64,000 nt of DNA from positions 62,001-126,000 of the forward strand of contig NZ_JAJGNO010000011.1 in the NCBI RefSeq assembly GCF_020782235.1, read 5' to 3'. Made by a program: the position numbers and the translations under genes. Positions 7,728 through 15,298 of this stretch are shown here, piece by piece (the first letter of the stretch is position 1; the number at the start of each line of letters is the position of its first letter). The DNA comes from Sphingobium naphthae. GTDB taxonomy: Bacteria > Pseudomonadota > Alphaproteobacteria > Sphingomonadales > Sphingomonadaceae. The notes under the pieces are model-generated. The model saw only the letters and a program-made list of their open reading frames with translations. It had not been told where the DNA came from and searched no databases.

Positions 7728-9118
7728 GCGCCTTCGACACCCGCGCCGCCGCCGCGCTCGCCGATCCGATCCTCAAGACCGCGGTCGAGCGCACCGCCGG
7801 CACGGCCGAGGCGAAGCGCACGCTCGCCGTGTCCGCCTTCCCGGACTTCGGCGCCGCCCGGACCCGCGCCGCCGCGATCAAGGATCATGTCATCGCCCAT
7901 CTGGGCGCCTATCTCGAACAGTTCGAGGCCAACGCCGTCGCCGCGGGCGCGCAGGTCCACTGGGCCGCCACCGCCGACGAAGCCTGCCGCATCGTCATCG
8001 ACATCTGCAAGGCGTCGGGCGCTAGGACCGTCGCTCGCTCCAAGTCCATGCTGGGCGAAGAGATCGGCCTGCCCCACGCGCTCGCGCAGGCCGGCATCGA
8101 CCGGATCGAAACCGACCTTGCCGAACATATCATCCAGCTCGCCGACGAACGCCCCTCGCACATCATCTGGCCCGCCATGCACAAGACGCGCGAGCAGGTG
8201 TCGGCGCTCTTCAAGGCCAAGCATCGCACCCCGCATGAGGAAGAGACGATCGCCGCCATGGCCGAAAGCGCCCGGCGCGAACTGCGCACGCGCATGCTGG
8301 GCGCGGACGTCGGCATTTCGGGCGCCAACTTCCTGATCGCCGATACCGGCGCGGTCTGCACCGTCACCAATGAAGGCAATGCCGAACTGTCGCTCGTGCC
8401 GCCGCGCGTCCACATCGTGACGGCGGGGATCGAAAAGATTGTGCCGTCCATGGGCCATGCGGTCCACATGCTGCGGATGCTGGCGCGCTCGGCCACCGGC
8501 GCGGCGCTCACGCAATATACGACCTTCTACGCCGGCCCCCGCCGCGCAGGCGACCGAGACGGGCCGGAGCAGATGCACATCGTCCTGGTCGACAATGGCC
8601 GCACGAAAATGCGGGAAGAGGGGCTGGCCGACATGCTGCGCTGCATCCGCTGCGGGGCGTGCATGAACCATTGCGTCGTGTTCCGCCAGATTGGCGGCCA
8701 TGCCTATGGCGGCACCTATCCCGGCCCCATGGGCGCGGTGCTGACCCCCGCGCTCGACGGCCTGGCGCAGAGCCGCGACCTCGTCCATGCCTGCACGCTC
8801 AACGGCAAATGCCAGCAAGTCTGCCCGGTGCGCATCCCGCTCCCCACCCTGCTCAAGGGCTGGCGCGAAAAGAGCTGGCGCGAGGGGCTGGAGCCGACCT
8901 CGATGCGCTTTGGCCTCGGCCTCTGGGCCTGGGTGGCCCAGCGCCCCGCCCTTTACCGCTTCGGCGCCGGCCTGGCGGTGCGCGCGATGCGCCTGCTCGG
9001 GCGAGGGGGCTGGATCGAAAGGCTGCCGCTCGCCGGCGGCTGGACCCGGCATCGCGCCATGCCCAAGCCCGCCGCGCGCACCTTCATGGACCAATATCGC
9101 CAGGAACGCGGCCAGTGA
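7724..9118 (+). CDS. lutB: L-lactate utilisation protein LutB (LldF), iron-sulfur subunit
   Basis: A 464-residue protein. The N-terminal LUD domain (about 60-290) is followed by a ferredoxin-like region with cysteines at 307, 310, 313 and 317 (CIRCGACMNHC) and at 357, 363 and 367 (CTLNGKCQQVCP), giving two probable [4Fe-4S] clusters. The C-terminal tail near 395-430 carries amphipathic or hydrophobic stretches. The ATG at 7724 overlaps the lutA stop as ATGA, behind GGGGAGGAG. It is the electron-transfer core of the LutABC lactate oxidase. Confidence 0.94.
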   Translation: MSAFDTRAAAALADPILKTAVERTAGTAEAKRTLAVSAFPDFGAARTRAAAIKDHVIAHLGAYLEQFEANAVAAGAQVHWAATADEACRIVIDICKASGARTVARSKSMLGEEIGLPHALAQAGIDRIETDLAEHIIQLADERPSHIIWPAMHKTREQVSALFKAKHRTPHEEETIAAMAESARRELRTRMLGADVGISGANFLIADTGAVCTVTNEGNAELSLVPPRVHIVTAGIEKIVPSMGHAVHMLRMLARSATGAALTQYTTFYAGPRRAGDRDGPEQMHIVLVDNGRTKMREEGLADMLRCIRCGACMNHCVVFRQIGGHAYGGTYPGPMGAVLTPALDGLAQSRDLVHACTLNGKCQQVCPVRIPLPTLLKGWREKSWREGLEPTSMRFGLGLWAWVAQRPALYRFGAGLAVRAMRLLGRGGWIERLPLAGGWTRHRAMPKPAARTFMDQYRQERGQ

Positions 9119-9723
9119 GCGCGCGCGACGCCATCCTCGCCCGGCTGAAAGGCGCAGCTCCCGACCGGTCGCAGGCCGACGCGCTGCTGATCGCGCCCGA
9201 ACGCCCCGCCGTCGATCCCGCCGCGCTGGAGGCGGAATTTCTCGCCCGCCTCGCCTTGCCCAGCGTCAGCGCCAGCCATGACGCCATCGCCACCCTGGCG
9301 GATCTGCCCGCCGCCATCGCCCGCTATCTCGACGCACAGGGCGAAGCGCGCACCCTCTGCCTGCCGCCCGATCCCCGCCTCGAACGCTGCGACTGGAGCG
9401 GCTTCATCCTGCATGACGTCGCCGCCCCGGCCGAAACCGCCGCGCTCGCCATTGCCCGGCGCGGCATCGCCGAAACCGGATCGCTGGTCTTCGAAACCGG
9501 CCCGGCCGCCCCCATGCTCCCCAATTTCCTCGCCCTGCACCATATCGTGCTGCTCGCCAGCCGCGACATCGCGCCCTATCTGGAGGATGCACCGCTCCCC
9601 GGCCCGCAGCCGCGCGCCCATTACTGGATCACCGGCGTCTCGGGCACGACGGATATCGAGGGCACCTATGTCCGGGGCGCCCATGGGCCGCGCTTCCTGC
9701 ACGTCATCCTGCTGCGCGATTAG
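9115..9723 (+). CDS. lutC: L-lactate utilisation protein LutC (LldG), LUD domain
   Basis: A 202-residue LUD-domain protein, about the usual LutC length. Diagnostic parts are the AETGSLVFETG segment and the C-terminal SGTTDIEGTYVRGAHGP loop. The GTG at 9115 overlaps the lutB stop as GTGA, completing an unbroken overlapping series from the SGNH esterase gene through lutC. It is the third component of the L-lactate to pyruvate system. About 107 bp separate it from kduD, so the co-transcribed unit may end here. Confidence 0.9.
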   Translation: MSARDAILARLKGAAPDRSQADALLIAPERPAVDPAALEAEFLARLALPSVSASHDAIATLADLPAAIARYLDAQGEARTLCLPPDPRLERCDWSGFILHDVAAPAETAALAIARRGIAETGSLVFETGPAAPMLPNFLALHHIVLLASRDIAPYLEDAPLPGPQPRAHYWITGVSGTTDIEGTYVRGAHGPRFLHVILLRD

Positions 9724-9765
9724 CCGCCGCATGGTAGGACTTCATTCCACATTACGGGAATATAG

Positions 9766-9793
9766 GTGACTTTCGCCCCGGCCGCGCTATAGC
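9766..9793 (+). promoter_or_regulatory. Candidate promoter for kduD
   Basis: GTGACT (9766-9771) and TATAGC (9788-9793) are separated by 16 bp and lie 37 bp upstream of the kduD start in the first real gap after lutC. The -10 matches consensus in four positions and the -35 is partial. Plausible but weak; transcript mapping is the decisive test. Confidence 0.35.
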
Positions 9794-9830
9794 TTCGGCC
9801 CAGCATCCCGATCAGAAAGGCTCGTCCGGC

Positions 9831-10586
9831 ATGACCACCCCCTTCGATCTTTCCGGCCAGACCGCCATCGTCACCGGCGCCAATACCGGCATCGGTCAGG
9901 CGATCGCCCTGTCTCTCGCCGCCGCCGGCGCCGACATCGCCGCCGTCGGCCGCACGCCCGCGCAGGAAACGGTGGAGAAAGTCCGCGCGCTCGGCCGCCA
10001 GGCGCAGATCGTCTCCGCCGACCTCTCCTCCATCGAACCGGTGCAGCGCGTGGTCGACGAAACGCTGGAGAAGCTCGGCCGCCTCGACATCCTCGTCAAC
10101 AATGCCGGCATCATCCGCCGCGCCGACAGCGTCGACTTTACCGAGGAGGATTGGGACGCGGTGATCGACACCAATCTCAAGACGACCTTTTTCCTTTGCC
10201 AGGCGGCCGGTCGCCACATGCTGGCCCAAGGCGCGGGCAAGATCATCAACATCGCCTCGCTGCTGTCCTTCCAGGGCGGCATCCGCGTGCCAAGCTATAC
10301 CGCGTCGAAGAGCGGCGTCGCCGGCCTCACCAAGCTGCTCGCAAACGAATGGGCGGCCAGGGGCGTCAATGTGAACGCCATCGCGCCGGGCTATATTGCC
10401 ACCAACAACACCGCCGCGCTGCAAGCCGACGAAACGCGCAACCGCCAGATCCAGGAGCGCATCCCCGCCGGCCGCTGGGGCGACCCCGGCGACATCGGCG
10501 GCGCGGCCGTGTTCCTGGCGTCGAGTGCCGCCGCTTATATCCATGGCCATACGCTCGCCGTCGACGGCGGCTGGCTGGCGCGCTGA
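9831..10586 (+). CDS. kduD: 2-dehydro-3-deoxy-D-gluconate 5-dehydrogenase (KduD)
   Basis: A 251-residue SDR with TGANTGIG near 15-22, NNAG at 90-93, Ser143, Tyr156 and Lys160. The segments GIIRRADSVDFTEEDWDAV, SLLSFQGGIRVPSYTASKSG and the end HTLAVDGGWLAR are characteristic of KduD. It reduces 2,5-diketo-3-deoxygluconate to KDG in the breakdown of unsaturated uronates released by pectate or rhamnogalacturonan lyases. Its partner kduI and the lyases are not in this window. Its presence supports a galacturonate-containing polymer as the substrate of the locus. The ATG at 9831 follows a weak AGAAAGG site. Confidence 0.9.
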   Translation: MTTPFDLSGQTAIVTGANTGIGQAIALSLAAAGADIAAVGRTPAQETVEKVRALGRQAQIVSADLSSIEPVQRVVDETLEKLGRLDILVNNAGIIRRADSVDFTEEDWDAVIDTNLKTTFFLCQAAGRHMLAQGAGKIINIASLLSFQGGIRVPSYTASKSGVAGLTKLLANEWAARGVNVNAIAPGYIATNNTAALQADETRNRQIQERIPAGRWGDPGDIGGAAVFLASSAAAYIHGHTLAVDGGWLAR

Positions 10587-10607
10587 CCGTCACGCACCAT
10601 TCAACCT

Positions 10608-10685
10608 CCGTTCGGGCTGAGCCTGTCGAAGCCCCTGCCTTTCTTCAAAACAAGAACGGCACTTCGACAAGCTCAGTGCGAACGG
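10608..10685. repeat. Sphingomonad-type intergenic palindromic repeat, copy 2
   Basis: CCGTTCGGGCTGAGCCTGTC opens the element at 10608 and CTTCGACAAGCTCAGTGCGA runs in inverted orientation to the closing AACGG at 10685, around a 30-bp centre containing TTTCTTCAAAACAAGAA. It matches copy 1 at 125-205 in both arms. It lies between kduD and the GH35 gene and may act as a hairpin separating the two transcripts. Confidence 0.8.
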
Positions 10686-10689
10686 TGCC

Positions 10690-10713
10690 AAGAAGAAGAA
10701 GAAGAAGAAGAAG
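10690..10713 (+). repeat. (AAG)8 trinucleotide microsatellite in the GH35 leader
   Basis: Eight perfect AAG units lie directly after palindromic repeat copy 2 and about 36 bp upstream of the GH35 start codon. Simple repeats of this purity are rare in a GC-rich genome and prone to slippage. Changes in copy number would alter leader length, not the protein, so any effect would be on promoter spacing or ribosome access (inference). Confidence 0.85.
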
Positions 10714-10749
10714 AGGGACCAACCCTCCCACCCGATCAGGAGAGGAACG

Positions 10750-13137
10750 ATGCCCGAAGTCGACAGGCGCAGCGCGCTCACCGCCACCGGCCTCGCTGCG
10801 CTGGGCGCAGCCTTTCCCGGCCACGCCGCCGCGCAGGCCCCGCTCACCCTCGACGCGCGCCAGCCCGGCCTGCCGCTCAAATCCGGCCATCTCCACATGG
10901 GCAGCGGCGCCGGCCCGCATGGCGCGCTCGGCCTCACCAACCGCTATCTCACTCGCGATGGCAGGCCCTGGCTGCCGGTCATGGGCGAATTCCACTTCAC
11001 CCGCTTCCCCGCCCGCTATTGGGAGGAGGAATTGCTCAAGATGAAGGCGGCGGGCGTCACCATCGTCGCCAGCTATGTCCTGTGGAACCATGTGGAACGC
11101 GCGCCTGGCCAGATCGACTGGAGCGGCGACCGCGCCATTCGCCGGTTCGTCCAGCTCTGCGCCGATCATCGGCTGCTCTTCTTCCTGCGCCCCGGCCCCT
11201 GGGCCCATGCCGAAGCGCGCTTCGGCGGCATCCCCGACTGGATCGTCGCTGGCACGCGCCCGCGCAGCAACGATCCCGCCTATCTGGCGCAGGTCGATCG
11301 CTTCTGGCGCAGCCTGTATGGCGAGTTGCAGGGGCTGTTCTGGAAGGATGGCGGGCCGATCATCGGCATGCAGATCGAAAATGAATATAATCTCGACGGC
11401 CCCGGCCAGGGCCGCGCCCACATCGCCGCCCTGAAGCAGCTAGCGCAGAAGATCGGCTATGACGTGCCGCTCTATACCGTGACCGGCTGGGATCAGACGC
11501 TCTACCCGAAGGGCGAGGTCGTGCCCGTCCATGGCGGCTATCCCGACGAGCCCTGGTCGGCGAAGACGACGAAGCTGCCGCCCAAGGAAAATTATCTCTT
11601 CCGCTTCGACAGCCGGGTCAGCGGCGATCTGGGCGCGCAGACGCGCAACAATCGGCGCGGCGATGCCGATGACGACATGACGGACACGCCCTTCCTCGGC
11701 GCGGAATATGGCGGCGGCGTGCCGGTCATGTATCGCCGCCGCCCGCTGCTCGCACCCGCCGACGTCGCCGCCGCCGTCACCACCCAGGTCGGATCGGGCG
11801 TCAATCTGCTGGGCTATTACATGTTCCACGGCGGCGCCAACCCGCTGGCGCAGGGCCGCAGTCTCGAAGAAACGCAGCGCTCGGGCGGCTATAATGATTG
11901 CCCGATGATCGGCTACGACTTCCAGGCGCCGATCGGCCAATATGGGGAGGTCAACCCGGTCAACGCGGCGCTTCGCCCGCTCCATTATTTCCTCGACGCC
12001 TATGGCGACCGGCTCGCGCCGATGGCCGTCCACGCCCCCGCGATCCAGCCCGCCGACAAGGATGATCTCGCCACCCTGCGCTGGTCGGTCCGCGCGGTCG
12101 GGGACAGCGGCTTCCTCTTCGTCAACAATCATGTCCGCCAATATCCGACGCCCGCACATCCCGCCGCGCGCTTCACCGTGCGGCTGGCGCGCGGCGCGCT
12201 CACCGTCCCGGCGCGCCCGGTCACGCTGCCGCCGGGCGCCTATTTCTTCTGGCCGATCGGCATGGACCTGGACGGCGTGCCGCTCGCCTGGGCCACCGCT
12301 CAGCCGGTGACGCGCATCGCCGATGCGGACGGCCCCATCCATATCTTTGCCGCCACCCTGCCCGGCGCGGTCGAACTCGCCTTCCCCGCCGGCACCCGCC
12401 TGTCCGCCCCCAGCCGCAGCGAAGGCGGCCACATCATCGCCGACGTGCCGCCCGCGCCCGACCGGCTGCTGCGCGTCACCGCTCCGGATGGCGCAAGCGT
12501 GCGCCTCCTGCTGCTGGACCAGGCGTCGACACGGCAACTCTGGGTCGGCGATGTGGACGGCCAGCGCCGCGCCCTGCTCACCGCCGCCGACGCCATGTTC
12601 ACGCCCCAGGGCCCGGTGCTGCGCCAGCGCGGCCAGCCCCGTTTCGACTGGCGCTTTCTTCCCGGCCCCGCCGCCAGCGCCAGCGTGAAGGGGCCCGCGC
12701 CCCGCGCCATCGCCTTCACCCAGAGCCGCGCCGCCGGCCAGGCCCCGCCCATCGTCATCGGCGGCCCAGCCAAAGCCGCGATGCAGCCGCTCCCCGAAGC
12801 GCACAAGGCCGCCGCCGCCTTCACCTTCACCCTGCCGGCCGATGCGGTGGTGCAGGGCGACGCCTTCCTCGAAATCGACTGGCGCGGCGACATCGGCCGC
12901 CTGTTCGACGGCCTCGCCCTTCTGGACGACGCCTATTGGGACGGCCGGGTCTGGCGCATCGGGCTCAAACGTTTCGCCGATCGCCTCGGCCGCCCCTGGA
13001 CGCTCACCATCCTGCCGCTGCGCGCCGACGCGCCCATCTATCTGGATGACAGCGCGCGCGCCAGGCTGCCGCCGGGCGATCAGGTTGCCAGCCTTGTCTC
13101 GCTACGCCTCGTCCCCGAATATGAGCATCGCCCATGA
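10750..13137 (+). CDS. Exported GH35 beta-galactosidase
   Basis: A 795-residue glycoside hydrolase family 35 enzyme. Residues 1-29 form a probable twin-arginine signal (VDRRSALTATGLAALGAAF, ending AAAQA). The TIM barrel spans roughly 60-420: GEFHFTRFP at 79-87, proton donor Glu212 in QIENEYN, and nucleophile Glu319 in FLGAEYGGG. The rest is beta-rich accessory domains typical of large GH35 proteins. It should release terminal beta-galactose from galactan oligosaccharides, acting in the periplasm. The ATG at 10750 follows GGAGAGG. It overlaps the GH53 gene by ATGA, so the endo- and exo-acting galactan enzymes are made together. Confidence 0.9.
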   Translation: MPEVDRRSALTATGLAALGAAFPGHAAAQAPLTLDARQPGLPLKSGHLHMGSGAGPHGALGLTNRYLTRDGRPWLPVMGEFHFTRFPARYWEEELLKMKAAGVTIVASYVLWNHVERAPGQIDWSGDRAIRRFVQLCADHRLLFFLRPGPWAHAEARFGGIPDWIVAGTRPRSNDPAYLAQVDRFWRSLYGELQGLFWKDGGPIIGMQIENEYNLDGPGQGRAHIAALKQLAQKIGYDVPLYTVTGWDQTLYPKGEVVPVHGGYPDEPWSAKTTKLPPKENYLFRFDSRVSGDLGAQTRNNRRGDADDDMTDTPFLGAEYGGGVPVMYRRRPLLAPADVAAAVTTQVGSGVNLLGYYMFHGGANPLAQGRSLEETQRSGGYNDCPMIGYDFQAPIGQYGEVNPVNAALRPLHYFLDAYGDRLAPMAVHAPAIQPADKDDLATLRWSVRAVGDSGFLFVNNHVRQYPTPAHPAARFTVRLARGALTVPARPVTLPPGAYFFWPIGMDLDGVPLAWATAQPVTRIADADGPIHIFAATLPGAVELAFPAGTRLSAPSRSEGGHIIADVPPAPDRLLRVTAPDGASVRLLLLDQASTRQLWVGDVDGQRRALLTAADAMFTPQGPVLRQRGQPRFDWRFLPGPAASASVKGPAPRAIAFTQSRAAGQAPPIVIGGPAKAAMQPLPEAHKAAAAFTFTLPADAVVQGDAFLEIDWRGDIGRLFDGLALLDDAYWDGRVWRIGLKRFADRLGRPWTLTILPLRADAPIYLDDSARARLPPGDQVASLVSLRLVPEYEHRP

Positions 13138-14357
13138 TCGCCGTCACCCGCCGCGCCGCGCTCGCCCTTGCGACCCTGCCCTTCCCCGCCTTCGCCGCCG
13201 CGCCACGAAAGACCGGCGCCAAAACCGGCGCGCGCCCCGGTCCCTATCTGATCGGCGCCGACATCAGCTGGGTGCCGGAGGATGAAGCCGCCGGCGCACG
13301 CTATTTCGCGAGCGGGGTTCAGCAGGACCCGGTGCGCATCCTGCGCCATGCCGGCTTCAACGCCATCCGCCTGCGCATCTTCGTCGATCCGGCCAAGGGC
13401 TATTCGAAGCGCGAGCCCGACAAGGCCTGGGCCGGCCTCGCCCAGACGGCCAGGCTCGGCCGCCGCATCCGCGACGCGGGCATGGGCCTCGTCCTCTCCT
13501 TCCACTACAGCGACACCTGGGCCGATCCGGAACATCAGGGCGTGCCCGCCGCCTGGGCCGGATACGATCTCCCCCAACTCGCGCGCGCTGTCGAGGCGCA
13601 CACCCATGACACGCTGGTCGCGATGCGCGCGGGCGGCGCCCCGGTCGACATGGCGGTGATCGGCAACGAAACCACCTTCGGCATGCTCTGGCCCCATGGC
13701 CGGGTGAAACTCGCCACCCCGACCGGCAATCCCGTCACCGACGCCAATCATGCAAAGGTCGACCGCCAGGCGATCGGCGGCTTCGACGGATTCGCCGCGC
13801 TGCTGCGCGCGGGGATCGCAGGCGCCCGCCGCGCCGAACCCGCCATCGCCATCCAGCTGCACAATCATCTCGGCCGCCACTGGCCGATCCTGCGCGAATG
13901 GACCGACGCGCTGATCGCTCGCCATGTCGATTTCGACGTGATCGGCCTCTCCTGCTACCAGCAGCGCGAACAGGGCGACTGGGCCGACAGCTTCGCCCGG
14001 TTCGTGCGGCGCTATCCCGACAAGGGCCTGCTGGTCGCCGAATATTCCAGCCGCAAACGCTATCTCAACGATCTCGTCTATACCCTCCCCGGCAAGCATG
14101 GCTGGGGCAGCTTCATCTGGGAACCGATCCGGCATCAGGAGGCGCTGTTCGACCGCGACGGCCGCAACGCCGGCGGCGGCCCCAAGCCCGACCTGCTGCG
14201 GCAGGGCATCAACAGCGCCGAAGCGCCCGGCGGCCTCGCCACCGCCCGGCCCCCCGCGCCCAAGCCCGATCCGACCGGGCCCATGGGCAAGGGCGGGGAC
14301 TATGTCGCCAATGATCTGCTCGACCTCTACCGCCAGATGGCCAGGGACTATACATGA
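13134..14357 (+). CDS. Exported GH53 endo-beta-1,4-galactanase
   Basis: A 407-residue glycoside hydrolase family 53 protein. A short signal with adjacent arginines (VTRRAALALATLPFPAFAAA) is followed by family blocks GADISWVPEDEA (41-52), RLRIFVDP, FHYSDTWADPEHQG (123-136), the proton donor Glu179 in IGNETTFGMLWP and the nucleophile Glu303 in VAEYSSRKR. Typical GH53 has NEI and an E-T-x-Y-P-W nucleophile loop, so this is a divergent member whose cleft may prefer a branched or substituted galactan. The C-terminal 60 residues are Pro/Gly-rich. It starts by ATGA overlap with GH35 and ends by ATGA overlap with the GH43-like gene. Confidence 0.85.
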   Translation: MIAVTRRAALALATLPFPAFAAAPRKTGAKTGARPGPYLIGADISWVPEDEAAGARYFASGVQQDPVRILRHAGFNAIRLRIFVDPAKGYSKREPDKAWAGLAQTARLGRRIRDAGMGLVLSFHYSDTWADPEHQGVPAAWAGYDLPQLARAVEAHTHDTLVAMRAGGAPVDMAVIGNETTFGMLWPHGRVKLATPTGNPVTDANHAKVDRQAIGGFDGFAALLRAGIAGARRAEPAIAIQLHNHLGRHWPILREWTDALIARHVDFDVIGLSCYQQREQGDWADSFARFVRRYPDKGLLVAEYSSRKRYLNDLVYTLPGKHGWGSFIWEPIRHQEALFDRDGRNAGGGPKPDLLRQGINSAEAPGGLATARPPAPKPDPTGPMGKGGDYVANDLLDLYRQMARDYT

Positions 14358-15298
14358 AGCGCCGCGACTTCACCCTGGCTCTCGCCGCCCTGCCGCTCGC
14401 CGCCTGCGCCACCGGCCGCGCGCCGCGCGACGATGATCCGCTTGTCTTCGCCTATTTCACCACGGGAAAGGCGCGGGAAGCGGCGGGCCTCAAGCTCGCC
14501 GTCAGCGACGACGGTTTCGCCTTCCGCACGCTCGCGGGCGGCCGCAGCCTGCTCCTGCCCCAGGTCGGCGAGAAGAAGCTGCTGCGCGACCCCTTCCTCT
14601 TCCGCGATGGCGACATCTTCCACCTGCTCTGGACCACCGCCTGGGAAGGGGTGACGATCGGCCATGCGACCAGCCGCGACCTTCTCCACTGGTCGGACCA
14701 GCAGGCGATCCCGGTGATGGGCGCGGTGCCGGGCACGCGCAATTGCTGGGCGCCCGAAGCGATCCGCGATCCCGCCACCGGCCGCTACCTGCTCTTCTGG
14801 TCCAGCACCGTCGCCGGCCGCTTTTCCGAAACCGCCGGCACGTCGGAGTCGGACTATAATCACCGCCTCTGGCAGTGCAGCACCGCCGATTTCCGCAGCT
14901 TTTCGCAGCCCCGGCCGCTCTATGATCCCGGCTTCAGCGTGATCGACGGCACCTTCGCGCACGCGCCGGACGGCAGCCTGCACCTCATCGTCAAGGACGA
15001 GACGGTCACGCCGCCGCGCAAATGGCTGCGCGCGGCCCGCGCCGACAGCCCGACCGGCCCGTTCGGCCCGCTCTCGCCGCCCTTCTCCCCCGCCTGGGTC
15101 GAAGGGCCGATGACCGCGCGCATCGGCGACGCGCTGATCTGCTATTATGACGTCTACAAGGACGGCCGCTGGGGCGCGAAGATGACGCGCGACATGGCGC
15201 AATGGGACGATGTCAGCGCGCGCCTCGCCCTGCCGCCCGGCGCGCGCCACGGGTCGCTATTGCGCGTCCCCCGCGCCCTCGTCGACGCCATCGCTTGA
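14354..15298 (+). CDS. GH43-like five-bladed beta-propeller lipoprotein
   Basis: A 314-residue protein starting MKRRDFTLALAALPLAACA: a twin-arginine motif combined with a lipobox, lipid-bearing Cys18. The propeller shows repeated W/F-rich blades, Asp79 in LLRDPFLFRDGD, CWAPEAIRDP near 131-140, IDGTFAH near 197-203 and KDE near 214-216, resembling the acid triad of GH43/GH32-type enzymes. An exo-acting arabinosidase or galactosidase on RG-I side chains is likely but not proven. Its 3' end overlaps the convergent NodT gene by 42 bp. Confidence 0.7.
   Translation: MKRRDFTLALAALPLAACATGRAPRDDDPLVFAYFTTGKAREAAGLKLAVSDDGFAFRTLAGGRSLLLPQVGEKKLLRDPFLFRDGDIFHLLWTTAWEGVTIGHATSRDLLHWSDQQAIPVMGAVPGTRNCWAPEAIRDPATGRYLLFWSSTVAGRFSETAGTSESDYNHRLWQCSTADFRSFSQPRPLYDPGFSVIDGTFAHAPDGSLHLIVKDETVTPPRKWLRAARADSPTGPFGPLSPPFSPAWVEGPMTARIGDALICYYDVYKDGRWGAKMTRDMAQWDDVSARLALPPGARHGSLLRVPRALVDAIA

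Noticed and set aside
10690..10713. The AAG run as part of a coding region (poly-Lys or poly-Arg tract).
   Set aside because: In-frame extension joins only the repeat element and lacks a start; the GH35 signal peptide begins cleanly at 10750.
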